Positions 37,112-46,500 of a DNA stretch of 64,000 nucleotides are shown here, one piece after another. The notes beneath the pieces are model-generated. The model saw nothing but the letters and a program-made list of their open reading frames with translations, was not told the origin of the DNA and ran no database searches. This DNA comes from Pseudoxanthomonas sp. CF385. GTDB lineage: Bacteria; Pseudomonadota; Gammaproteobacteria; Xanthomonadales; Xanthomonadaceae. Position 1 is the first letter of the stretch; every line of letters starts with the position of its first letter. The DNA lies in the NCBI RefSeq assembly GCF_900104255.1, contig NZ_FNKZ01000001.1:434001-498000 (forward strand). Reading direction: 5' to 3'. Made by a program: the position numbers and the translations under genes.

Positions 37112-38377
37112 TCATGCGGGCGGCGTACCCGTCGCAGGCAGGGTGGGCGCGCCGCGGTCGCGCATGATGCGGTTGAACAGCGGCGTGGCCATCAGCGTGG
37201 TCAGGATCGCCATGATCACCAGGATGGTGAACAGACCGGGTTCGATGACGCCCGCCTGCAGGCCGATGTTGATGATGATGAGTTCCATCAGGCCGCGCGC
37301 GTTCATCAGCGCGCCGATCGCCTTCGCATCGCGCGGGGATTCGCCCGATAGCCGCGCCGCGGCCCAGCACGCGATCGCCTTGCCGCCGAACGAGGCCAGC
37401 AGGATGGCGATCGCCGGCAGCAGGATCGTCGGATCGAGGAATACCGAGAGCTGCGTCTTCAGGCCCGAATAGGTGAAGAACAGCGGCAGCAGCACGACCA
37501 CCACCAGCGACTGCAGCCGTTCGCGCAGGCGTTCGGTGAGCGCGCCACGCGGCAGGCAGATGCCGAGGATGAAGCCCCCGAACACGGCGTGGATGCCGAT
37601 CGCGTCCATCGCCCATGCGCACAGGAAGAAGGCCGCCATCACCCAGGCGAACACCGGGGTGGGCAGCGGGCCTTCCGCCGGCACCTGCGCGGCGAGCGGC
37701 GCGAGCAGCCGGCGTCCGGCCAGCAGCATGAAGGCCACGTAGGCGACGCCGCCGCCGATCGCGAGCCAGGCCTGGCCCCAACTGCCGCCGAAGCTCGCCA
37801 GCACGATCGCCAGGATGCACCAGGCGGCCGCGTCGTCCATCGCGCCGGCGGTGAGTGCGAGCGTGCCCAGCGGCGTGCCGGCCAGGCCGCGTTCGTGGAT
37901 GATGCGCGCGAGCATCGGGAAGGCGGTGATCGCGATAGCGGCGCCGAGGAACAGGGCGACTTCGAGGAAGCGCGCCTTCTCCGCGAACAGGCCCGGCACG
38001 TCCTGCAGCCACGGCGCCAGTGCGAACGCCAGCAAGAACGGCGCCGCGATGCCGGCCCACGACACCGCCAGCGCACTGCGATAGCGCGCGCGGATGTGCG
38101 CCGCCTGGAACTCCATGCCGACCAGGAACATGTACATGCCCACGCCCACCTGGCCGCCGACATACAGCATGTCCAGGGTGTCCTTCGGGAACAGGGTGGC
38201 CTGCGCGCCGGGCAATACGGCGCCGAACAGCGACGGGCCGAGCATCACGCCGGCGATCATCTCGCCCACCACCTGCGGTTGGCCGACGCGCTGCGCCAGC
38301 TGTCCGACCAGCCGGCACACCAGGATGATCAGGCCCGCCTGGAGGAAGAAGTAGACCGACAGTTGTGAGGTGGACAT
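37112..38377 (-). CDS. CPA2-type cation:proton antiporter (Kef-like membrane domain)
   Basis: 421 residues, about 12 membrane helices. Family marks: VVGEMIAGVMLGPSLFG in helix 1-2, MYMFLVGMEF, the paired-Asp helix ALTAGAMDDAAAWC, and the C-terminal MNARGLMELIIINIGLQ. No TrkA-N domain follows, so it is a stand-alone exchanger of Na+ or K+ for H+. The start is ATG 38377. It converges with the S41 protease gene, 12 bp apart. Confidence 0.9.
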   Translation of the reverse strand: MSTSQLSVYFFLQAGLIILVCRLVGQLAQRVGQPQVVGEMIAGVMLGPSLFGAVLPGAQATLFPKDTLDMLYVGGQVGVGMYMFLVGMEFQAAHIRARYRSALAVSWAGIAAPFLLAFALAPWLQDVPGLFAEKARFLEVALFLGAAIAITAFPMLARIIHERGLAGTPLGTLALTAGAMDDAAAWCILAIVLASFGGSWGQAWLAIGGGVAYVAFMLLAGRRLLAPLAAQVPAEGPLPTPVFAWVMAAFFLCAWAMDAIGIHAVFGGFILGICLPRGALTERLRERLQSLVVVVLLPLFFTYSGLKTQLSVFLDPTILLPAIAILLASFGGKAIACWAAARLSGESPRDAKAIGALMNARGLMELIIINIGLQAGVIEPGLFTILVIMAILTTLMATPLFNRIMRDRGAPTLPATGTPPA

Positions 38378-38471
38378 CCCGATGGCTCTGTACGCGACGC
38401 GCCATCATAGGGGCGATTCCGGCTGCGCATGCAGGGCCAAACCGGTCGGCGGCGCGGCGCCGGCAGCACGC

Positions 38472-38792
38472 TCAGCGCGGCTTGGCCGGCAGCGGGAACG
38501 GCGTCACCACCTTCTCGCCGGTGGCGGCGTCGCGGATCGCGGACTGGCCCTTCCGTTCGACTTCCTCCACCCGGATGATGCTCTGCATCGGCAGGTGCAG
38601 CACGCGCGTGCCGCCGAACTCGTCGCGCAGGCGTTCCTCGGTCGGGTCGACGACCAGCCCTTCGTGCACGTCGAACACCAGGTCGGACACCTCGGTGAAA
38701 CCCCACAGCCCGCTGGCCGCCACCTTGCGCGCGTACAGCTCGTAGACCTTGGTGTGGTTGTGGAAGGTGATCTTGTAGAGCGTGGTCTTCAT
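38472..38792 (-). CDS. DUF1820-family protein
   Basis: A 106-residue cytosolic protein, MKTTLYKITFHNHTKVYELYARKVAASGLWGF at its start, typical of DUF1820, with FLFDVHEGLVVDPTEERLRDEF-like continuation (here VFDVHEGLVVDPTEERL). Function unknown; the family is widespread in gammaproteobacteria. A perfect TATAAT lies 7 nt before the ATG on the minus strand, too close for a normal leader. Confidence 0.85.
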   Translation of the reverse strand: MKTTLYKITFHNHTKVYELYARKVAASGLWGFTEVSDLVFDVHEGLVVDPTEERLRDEFGGTRVLHLPMQSIIRVEEVERKGQSAIRDAATGEKVVTPFPLPAKPR

Positions 38793-38817
38793 GCCGCCGA
38801 TTATAGGTCGCGCCCGC

Positions 38818-39510
38818 TCAGTAACCCTGCCGCTTGCGCATGCGCCGGGCGATGGCGGCGCGCACGAACAGGGCGAACACGACGCCGAACAGGAAGCCCG
38901 CGATGTGCGCCGGCCATGCCACCGTACCGAATGCGGGGCCGGTGTAGGCGAACACCACCTGCAGCAGGGCCCATACGCCGATCAGCACCGAGGCCGGCGC
39001 CTTCACCACTTCCCAGAACAGGCCCAGCGGCACGACCACGCCAAGCTGCGCCGTCGGGAACAGCGCCAGGTACGCGCCGATCACCGCCGAGACCGCGCCG
39101 CTCGCGCCGATCACCACGCGGTCGGGCGCATCGATGCTGAGCACGGCAGCCACGTTCGCCGCCGCGCCGCCCACCAGGAACAGCAGCAGGAAGCGCCACG
39201 GGCCCATCGCCCGCTCCGCGGGCAGGCCGAAGATCAGCAGGAACACCAGGTTGCCCAGCAGGTGCGTCCAGTCGGCATGCAGGAACAGCGCGGTGAACAG
39301 GCGCAGCACGGTGCCACGCTGCAGGGACGCCAACCAGACCTCGGGCGCGACCATGCCGCCGGTCAACGCGCCCCACTCGGTGAGCAGGTGGCCCTGTGCC
39401 GCGTCGCCCAGGGTCAGGGCCCAGCAGAAGGCGGCGGACAACACGACCACCAGCGCCGGCGTGGCCCAGCGCAGCGAGGGCTTCTGGCGGGAAGGAATCG
39501 ACACGAACAT
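38818..39510 (-). CDS. Rhomboid-family intramembrane serine protease
   Basis: 230 residues, about six membrane helices. Catalytic Ser137 in VIGASGAVSA and His202 in WPAHIAGF form the dyad; the N-terminal HADWTHLLGN supplies the conserved His and Asn that stabilise the oxyanion. The start ATG 39510 (MFVSIPSRQ) is chosen over the longer frame because the upstream segment reads the opposite promoter region. It would cleave membrane-anchored proteins. The substrate is unknown. Confidence 0.92.
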   Translation of the reverse strand: MFVSIPSRQKPSLRWATPALVVVLSAAFCWALTLGDAAQGHLLTEWGALTGGMVAPEVWLASLQRGTVLRLFTALFLHADWTHLLGNLVFLLIFGLPAERAMGPWRFLLLFLVGGAAANVAAVLSIDAPDRVVIGASGAVSAVIGAYLALFPTAQLGVVVPLGLFWEVVKAPASVLIGVWALLQVVFAYTGPAFGTVAWPAHIAGFLFGVVFALFVRAAIARRMRKRQGY

Positions 39511-39593
39511 GCGCGGGCACTCTACCGGGTGACCCGCCCGCTGCCCATGGTGCATCGCAACGAAACTGAATAGGGGCAAGGACTTACGGTGGA

Positions 39594-39621
39594 TTGTTAG
39601 TGTTTGGTTAGCGGGTATACT
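39594..39621 (+). promoter_or_regulatory. Candidate sigma-70 promoter for fadL
   Basis: -35 TTGTTA (39594-39599), 16-nt spacer, -10 TATACT (39616-39621), in a locally AT-rich stretch. The leader would be about 107 nt to the fadL ATG. Confidence 0.55.
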
Positions 39622-39734
39622 GCATACGGCGTCGTATGTCGGGAGGGGCTTCCGGCAGGCCGAAAAGGTGGACCACACACCCCGGCCTTTGGCGACGCAG
39701 ACGACTTTTACCCACGTCTCCGGAGAGAACACTG

Positions 39735-41117
39735 ATGGAATTTGCTAAGAACCTCACCCGCGTGTCCGCGCTGGCCCTCGGCATCACCGCCGCGCTGGCC
39801 TATGGCGACGTGCATGCCGCCGCCTTCCAGCTGAAGGAAAACAGCGTCAAGGCCCAGGGCCGCGCGATGGCCGGTGCGGCCTCCGCCAAGGGCGACGCCT
39901 CGGTCGTGGTCAACAACCCGGCCGTCATGTCCACCTTCACCGAGCGCACCCTGCAGGCCGACGTCACCGCGATCGACCTGTCCTACGAATTCACGGGCAG
40001 CGGCACCGCCGCGACCGGCACCCCGTTCCAGCAGCCGCTGACCGGCGGCAACGGCGGCGACGCCGGTGACGTGGCCGCGGTCCCGGCGGCCTCGTTCATC
40101 CTGCCGCTCAGCGGCGACTTCGAATACCTGACGCTGGGCGCCATGATCAGCGCGCCGTTCGGCCTGAAGACCGAATACGACAACGGCTGGAAGGGTCGTT
40201 ATCACGCGCTGGAATCGGACGTGAAGATCATCGACCTGACCCTGGCGGCCTCGCTCGAGCTCAGCGATTACTTCTCGATCGGCGCCGGCCTGGTGTACGA
40301 GCATGCGGACGTCACCCTGTCGCAGGCCGTCGACTTCGGCACCGTCATCTGCAGCCAGAACCCGGCCAGCTGCCTCAGCCCCGCTTCGCCCTTCGGCCCG
40401 CAGCGCAACGACGGCCTGGCCCACGTCAACGGCACCGACAACGGCTGGGGCTGGATCGTCGGCATGAACTGGCGCCCGAGCGACAAGTGGTCGGTCGGCT
40501 ATTCGCACCGCTCCGAGATCGACCACGAGCTGGAAGGCGAGGGCGACTTCACCGTGCCGGCCAATGTGCGTACCGCATTCGACGCCAATCCGCTGACCCG
40601 TCCGCTGTTCCTGGACGGCGATGCGCTGGCCAAGCTGACCACCCCGGCCGTGGACACCTTCAGCGTCACCTACTACGCCAACGACCGCTTCACCGTGATG
40701 GCCGAAGCCAGCCGCACCGACTGGACCTCGCTGCAGGAAATCCGCATCGAGTTCGACAACCCGGGCCAGCCGGATTCCGCCGAGGAGTACAACTGGGGCG
40801 ACAACTGGTTCTACTCGGTCGGTGGCGAATACAAGTTCAGCGACGCATTCACCTTCCGCGCCGGCGTGGCGCGCGACGACTCCCCGGTGAGCCGTCCGTA
40901 CCGCACCCCGCGCCTGCCCGACCAGGACCGCATGTGGTACTCGCTGGGCCTGACCTGGGCGCTGTCCGAGCACTTCGAGCTCAACGCCAGCTACGTCAAG
41001 ATCGACATCGTCGATACGCCGGAAGTGGACCTGACCACCAGCACGCGCGCGCGCCTGGTCGGCGAGTTCGACGGCGGCGCCGACCTGTACGGCGTGTCGA
41101 TGCAGTACAAGTTCTGA
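39735..41117 (+). CDS. fadL: FadL/OmpP1-family outer-membrane hydrophobic transporter
   Basis: A 460-residue 14-strand barrel for long-chain fatty acids or other hydrophobic compounds. Signal peptide to DVHAA. The mature start AAFQLKENSVKAQGRAMAG and SVVVNNPAVMS match the FadL plug/hatch, and the protein ends in the classic outer-membrane terminal Phe (SMQYKF). Middle barrel strands include WSVGYSHRSEIDHELEG. ATG 39735 has GGAGAGA 8-9 nt upstream. A strong bidirectional terminator follows. It could feed exogenous fatty acids to the oleA pathway, but that is only a guess. Confidence 0.93.
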   Translation: MEFAKNLTRVSALALGITAALAYGDVHAAAFQLKENSVKAQGRAMAGAASAKGDASVVVNNPAVMSTFTERTLQADVTAIDLSYEFTGSGTAATGTPFQQPLTGGNGGDAGDVAAVPAASFILPLSGDFEYLTLGAMISAPFGLKTEYDNGWKGRYHALESDVKIIDLTLAASLELSDYFSIGAGLVYEHADVTLSQAVDFGTVICSQNPASCLSPASPFGPQRNDGLAHVNGTDNGWGWIVGMNWRPSDKWSVGYSHRSEIDHELEGEGDFTVPANVRTAFDANPLTRPLFLDGDALAKLTTPAVDTFSVTYYANDRFTVMAEASRTDWTSLQEIRIEFDNPGQPDSAEEYNWGDNWFYSVGGEYKFSDAFTFRAGVARDDSPVSRPYRTPRLPDQDRMWYSLGLTWALSEHFELNASYVKIDIVDTPEVDLTTSTRARLVGEFDGGADLYGVSMQYKF

Positions 41118-41140
41118 TCGCTTCGCGCATCAGTCCTATG

Positions 41141-41166
41141 AAAAACCCCGCTTCGGCGGGGTTTTT
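41141..41166. terminator. Bidirectional intrinsic terminator, fadL / SMP-30 gene
   Basis: Stem AAAAACCCCGC (41141-41151), loop TTCG, stem GCGGGGTTTTT (41156-41166). U-runs on both strands, between convergent genes. Confidence 0.92.
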
Positions 41167-41177
41167 CTTTTCAGGCG

Positions 41178-42128
41178 TCAGTACGGAAGCCCGGCCACGT
41201 CCAGATCGATCGACCACAGGCTGGCCGCACCGGTGAGGAACAGCGTGCGCCGGTCCGCACCGCCGAACGCGGCATTGGTGATGTTGGCGTCCACCCGGAT
41301 CGTGGCCAGCACCTGGCCTGCCGGCGAAAGCACGCGCACGCGGTGCTCGCCGTGCTCCGTCACGTACACATTGCCGAGGCAGTCCACCGCCAGGCCATCG
41401 CCGCCCGAGATGCGGGCCAGATCGCGGCCGGCGCCGGGTGCGCCATCGACCATCGGGTAGGCGCGCAGCACGTCGCCGTCGCCGGTGCCTCCGGCCAAGT
41501 AGAGCGTGCCGCCGTCGGGCGACAGGGCGATGCCGTTGGGGTTGCGCAGCGTGTCGTCCACCACCGTGGTGACGCCTTCGCGATGGCGGTACACCCGGGT
41601 CAGCGGCTGGCCGCCCGGGGCGGCCTTGCGCTGGTAGTCCGGATCGGTGAAGTAGAGCGAGCCGTCGGCCGCCATCACCAGGTCGTTCGGCGAGTTGAAC
41701 GGCGCACCGTCGAACGTGGAAACCAGCGGCGTGCGCGTACCGTCGTCCAGGTTCACGCGCGCGACCTGCTTGCGGTCGTGCGTCGCGGCGATGAGCCGGC
41801 CCTCGACGTCGAGCGCCAGGCCGTTGCTGCCGCTGTCGTCGACCACGGTCTCCCACCGGTCGGGCGGAGTGAAGCGCCGGATGCGGGACGGGAAGGTGCC
41901 GTTGTGCACGAAGTCCGACAGGTACAGCGCGCCGTCGCGCCACACCGGGCCTTCGTACAGACGATCGAGCGTGTCGCCGGGCGTGGCGGCCGCCACGCGC
42001 ACGGCCTTCAGTTCGCCGCCGGGCGCGGTGCCCGGATCTGCGGGACACGCTGCGTGCTGTCCTGAGGCCTGTGCGGCGCCGGCGGCGCAGAGCGCGAGCA
42101 GGGCAAGGGTGAGGCGGTGCAGCGGCAT
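41178..42128 (-). CDS. Secreted SMP-30/gluconolactonase-family hydrolase
   Basis: 316 residues with signal peptide (LLALCAAGAAQA). A six-bladed propeller with metal-site marks: EGPVWRDGALYLSD (Glu), FNSPNDLVMAADG (Asn), NPNGIALSPDGGTLYLA (Asn) and DGLAVDCLGNVYVTEHG (Asp). It probably opens sugar lactones in the periplasm. It lies 13 bp downstream of the GGDEF gene on the same strand, so they are likely co-transcribed. Confidence 0.9.
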   Translation of the reverse strand: MPLHRLTLALLALCAAGAAQASGQHAACPADPGTAPGGELKAVRVAAATPGDTLDRLYEGPVWRDGALYLSDFVHNGTFPSRIRRFTPPDRWETVVDDSGSNGLALDVEGRLIAATHDRKQVARVNLDDGTRTPLVSTFDGAPFNSPNDLVMAADGSLYFTDPDYQRKAAPGGQPLTRVYRHREGVTTVVDDTLRNPNGIALSPDGGTLYLAGGTGDGDVLRAYPMVDGAPGAGRDLARISGGDGLAVDCLGNVYVTEHGEHRVRVLSPAGQVLATIRVDANITNAAFGGADRRTLFLTGAASLWSIDLDVAGLPY

Positions 42129-42141
42129 GGCGATCGTCCGG

Positions 42142-43302
42142 TCAGGCGGGATGCCAGCGTACCTCGATCCGGTTGCGTCCCTTGTGCTTGGCCGCGTACA
42201 GCGCTTCGTCGGCCAGCCGCATCAGGGTGTCGTACTGCGCGTGGCGGTCGGCGGTGAAGGAGATGCCCAGGCTGACGGTGATCCGGAAATCCGCGCCGAT
42301 CGGCGAGAATTCCAGCGCCATCACCTGCTGGCGGATGCGTTCGGCCAAGGCATGTGCGGTTTCCGCATGGGTGTCGCGCAGCACCAGCATGAATTCCTCG
42401 CCGCCCAGGCGCGCGAACAGGTCCTCGTTGCGGATGCAGCCGCGCACCACGTCGGAGAAGCGCTGCAGGACCAGATCGCCCGCTTCATGCCCGTGGTCGT
42501 CGTTGACGGCCTTGAAGTGGTCCAGGTCCAGGGCGATCACCGCCAGGCCGTGCTCGGCGGAGCGCCAGGCGCCGCGCGCTTCGAGTTCGTTGTCCAGGCC
42601 GCGCCGGTTGAGCGCGCCCGTCAGCGGATCGAACAGCGCGCCGCGACGCAGCGGCTCCGCGGCGCGGAAGCTGGCCAGCATCAGCATGCAGAAGTTGAGC
42701 AGGTACCAGATGGACAGGTCGAGGTTCACCCACATCGGGTTGGGACCGTAGCGGCCGGTCAGCGCGGCGAGCAGGTCGCTGCCGTACAGCCACAACAGCA
42801 TCAGGCAGCCGGCGATCATCAGGCGCGCCGGGACATGGTCCGGCGCGCGGCGCAGCACCAGCAGGTGGCCGATCATCAGCGCGAGCACGATCACCTCGGT
42901 GGCGCTCATCGCCGCGCCCTGCGCATCCACGGTGCCGCGCAGCACCCAGCCGGCCAGCGAGAACCCGATGCAGACGGGCAGCAGGGCGCGCTCCCATACG
43001 AGCAAAGAGCGCTGCTGCACGAACTGGATGATCGACCAGGCCAGCCCCACCAGGCCCGCGCAGGCCAGCAGCCCGCCGAGACCGGCCATCCAGTGCGCAA
43101 GCCCGTCGTCGCCGACACGCACCAACTCCTGCGCGGTGCCGTCCAGCATCGCCGCGCCGAGCGAATAGAGGAAATGCGCGACGCCCCAGGTGGCGATGCC
43201 ACGCACGCCACGCGAAACGCGGCCGACGTAGAAGAACAGCGCGAGCAGCAGGGCGGCCAGCGCGCAGTCGGTCAACAGCAGGTTGTAGAAATCGGTCGTC
43301 AT
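42142..43302 (-). CDS. Membrane-anchored diguanylate cyclase (GGDEF)
   Basis: 386 residues. Seven or so N-terminal membrane helices form the sensor region (LLLTDCALAALLLALFFYVGRV through WYLLNFCMLMLASF). The C-terminal GGDEF domain has LFDPLTGALNRRGLD, DLDHFKAVNDDHGHEAGD and the active-site GGEEF. An RxxD inhibitory site lies five residues before it (RNED), so product feedback by c-di-GMP is expected. No EAL domain. The start is ATG 43302; further upstream the frame reads the spacer to putA. Confidence 0.92.
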   Translation of the reverse strand: MTTDFYNLLLTDCALAALLLALFFYVGRVSRGVRGIATWGVAHFLYSLGAAMLDGTAQELVRVGDDGLAHWMAGLGGLLACAGLVGLAWSIIQFVQQRSLLVWERALLPVCIGFSLAGWVLRGTVDAQGAAMSATEVIVLALMIGHLLVLRRAPDHVPARLMIAGCLMLLWLYGSDLLAALTGRYGPNPMWVNLDLSIWYLLNFCMLMLASFRAAEPLRRGALFDPLTGALNRRGLDNELEARGAWRSAEHGLAVIALDLDHFKAVNDDHGHEAGDLVLQRFSDVVRGCIRNEDLFARLGGEEFMLVLRDTHAETAHALAERIRQQVMALEFSPIGADFRITVSLGISFTADRHAQYDTLMRLADEALYAAKHKGRNRIEVRWHPA

Positions 43303-43478
43303 GCGGATGGGCCATGCTGGCCGTGGATCTCCCTGTTTTCGCTCCAACGCGGAAAGTGCCGCGATCCGGCAGCGGCGCGGCCGATGCCGCCGGGTGAACG
43401 CCCGGCGACGGCACCGTCGAAGCTTCGCCCTCCCGGCGTGTTGCAATCAGTGCGGTTGGTCATGACACGGGAAAAAAA

Positions 43479-43502
43479 GAAGCCCCGCCGGGGCGGGGCT
43501 TC
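43479..43502 (-). terminator. Intrinsic terminator of putA
   Basis: 11-bp arms GAAGCCCCGCC (43479-43489) and GGCGGGGCTTC (43492-43502). On the minus strand a run of seven T follows. 32 bp after the putA stop. Confidence 0.92.
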
Positions 43503-43534
43503 AGGATCGTGCGCGGGCGCTGCCGCCCGACCGA

Positions 43535-46500
43535 TCAGTCGCCGAGCGTCAGCAGCGAAGCATTGCCGCCGGCGGCGGTCGTGTTGACGGTAACCGTCTT
43601 CTCGGTGGCGAAGCGCGGCAGGTAGTGCGGGCCGCCCGCCTTGGGGCCTGTACCGGACAGGCCCTGGCCGCCGAACGGCTGCACGCCGACCACCGCCCCG
43701 ATCTGGTTGCGGTTGACGTAGACGTTGCCGACCTTCACCCGTGCCGCGATGCGGTCGATGGTCTCGTCGATGCGCGAATGCACGCCCAAGGTGAGGCCGT
43801 AGCCCGTGGCGTTGATCTGGTCGATCACCGCGTCGAGCTGGTCGGCCTTCCAGCGCACCACGTGCAGGGCCGGGCCGAAGATTTCCTTGTGCAGCTGGTC
43901 CAGCGATTTCAGTTCCCACGCGCGCGGCGCGAAGAAGGTGCCGTGCGCCGTCTCTTCGCCTGCATGGGCCTGCTTGATCAGGCGCGCTTCGGCCGCCATG
44001 CGCACGGCGTGGTCGTCGAGGATCTTCAGCGCGTCGGCGTCGATCACCGGACCCACGTCGGTCGACAGCAGGCCGGGGTCGCCGATCTTCAGTTCGTCCA
44101 TCGCACCGGCGAGCATCGTCATCACCTTGTCGGCGATGTCGTCCTGCACGAACAGCACGCGCGCGGCCGAGCAGCGCTGGCCCGCGGAGGTGAAGGCCGA
44201 GCCCATCGCGTCCTTGACCAGCTGTTCCGGCAGCGCGGAGGAGTCGGCGATGAAGGCGTTCTGGCCGCCGGTTTCGGCGATCAGGGTGGCGATCGGGCCG
44301 GCGTCGCGGCCGGCGAGCGCGCGGTTGATGGCGCGCGCGGTGTCGGTGGAGCCGGTGAACGCGACGCCCGCGACACGCGGATCCTTCGTCAACGCGGCGC
44401 CGACGGTCGCACCGTCGCCGGGCAGGAACTGCAGCACCGCCTCGGGGATGCCGGCTTCGTGCAGCAGCTTCACCGCCGCATGGCCGATCAGGTTGGTCTG
44501 CTCGGCCGGCTTGGCGATCACGCTGTTGCCGGCAGCGAGCGCGGCGCTGACCTGGCCCAGGAAGATCGCGAGCGGGAAGTTCCACGGGCTGATGCAGACG
44601 AACACGCCGCGGCCCTGCAGCTGCAGCTGGTTGGATTCGCCGGTCGGGCCGGGCAGGTGTTCCGGCGCGCCGAACTGCACGCGCGCCTGGGCGGCGTAGT
44701 AGCGCAGGAAGTCGACCGCCTCGCGCACTTCGGCGACGCTGTCGGGGATGGTCTTGCCGGCTTCCTTCACGCACAGCGCGATGTAGTCGGGCAGGCGCTG
44801 CTCCAGCAGGTTCGCGGCGTGCTCGAGGATGGCGGCGCGGCTGGCCGCCGGCGTGCGGTCCCAGGCCGGCTGCGCGGCGACCGCGTTCGCCAGCGCCTTC
44901 TCGACGGTGCCGCCGTCGGCCGGCTGCCATTCGCCGACGGTCTGGCGGCGGTCGGCGGGATTGGCCACCGGCAACGCAGCGCTCGACACGACCGCGCCCG
45001 GCACCAGCGGTGCGGCGCGCCACGGCTTGACCGCGGCGTTGATGCGCTCGGCCAGCGCGCGCAGGTCGTTGTCGTTGGCGAGGTTGGCGCCCATGGAGTT
45101 GTTCCTTTCAGAAGAAGCGATGGGAGCCGGCTGGCTCCGGAAAAGATCGACCGGCAGCGGGATGCGCGGGTGCGGGATGGACTCGAATTCGGACACCGTC
45201 TGCACCGGGTCGCGCACGAGGTCCTCGATGGCCACGTTCTCGTCGGTGATGCGGTTGACGAAGCTGCTGTTGGCGCCGTTCTCGAGCAGGCGACGGACCA
45301 GGTACGGCAGCAGGTCCTCGTGCGAGCCGACCGGCGCGTACACGCGGCACGGGGTGTCGAGGCGATGCTTGGGTACCACTTCGGCGTACAGGTCGTCGCC
45401 CATGCCGTGCAGCTTCTGGTGCTCGTACGGCCGGCCCTGGGCGATCGAGCGGATCGCGGCGATCGTCTGCGCGTTGTGGGTGGCGAACATCGGGTAAAGC
45501 GCGTCGCCGTGGTCGAGCATGCGGCGCGCGTTGGCCAGGTAAGACACGTCGGTGTTGGGTTTGCGGGTGAACACCGGGTAGCCCGGATGGCCATCGATCT
45601 GCGCCCGCTTGATCTCGGCGTCCCAGTAGGCGCCCTTCACCAGGCGCACCGGCATGCGGCGGCCGACGCGGCGGGCCAGGTCGGCCAGGAAGTCGATCAC
45701 GTACGGCGTGCGCTTCTGGTAGGCCTGCACGGCCAGACCGTAGCCCTCCCAGCCGGCCAGCGAAGCGTCGGAGAACGTGGCTTCGATCAGATCGAGCGAC
45801 AGCTCCAGACGGTCGGCTTCCTCGGCGTCGATGGTGAAGCCGATGCCGTAGGACTTGGCCAGCTGGGCCAGCTCCAGGATGGCCGGAGCAAGCTCACGCA
45901 TCACCCGGGCGCGCTTGGCGTGCTCGTAGCGCGGGTGCAGCGCGGACAGTTTGATCGAGATGCTGGGAGCGGCGAGCACGTCCGCGAAGGGGCCCGTGCG
46001 GCCGATCGCGTGGATCGCCTGGCGGTAGGCCTCCAGGTAGCGGGCGGCGTCCTGGGTGGTCAGCGCGCCCTCGCCCAGCATGTCGAACGAATAGCGGTAC
46101 TCGGCGTTGTCGCCCTTGCGGCTGCGGGACAGCGCCTCGTCGATGGTCCGGCCCATGACGAACTGGTGGCCCATGATCCGCATGGCCTGGCGTACGGCCA
46201 GGCGGATGACCGGCTCGCCGACGCGGCCGACCAGGCGCTTGAAGGCGCCCGGCACGTCGGCGCGGGTCAGGTCGTTCAGGTTGACCAGTTTGCCGGTCAG
46301 CATCAGGCCCCAGGTGGAGGCGTTCACCAGCACCGAGTCGCTCTGGCCCAGGTGTTTTTCCCAGTCCGCATCGCCCAGCTTGTCGCGGATCAGCTTGTCG
46401 GCGGTCTCCTGGTCCGGGATGCGCAGCAGCGCCTCGGCCACGCACATCAGCAGCACGCCTTCCTCGCTGCCCAGGTCGTACTGGCGCATGAAGGCCTCGA

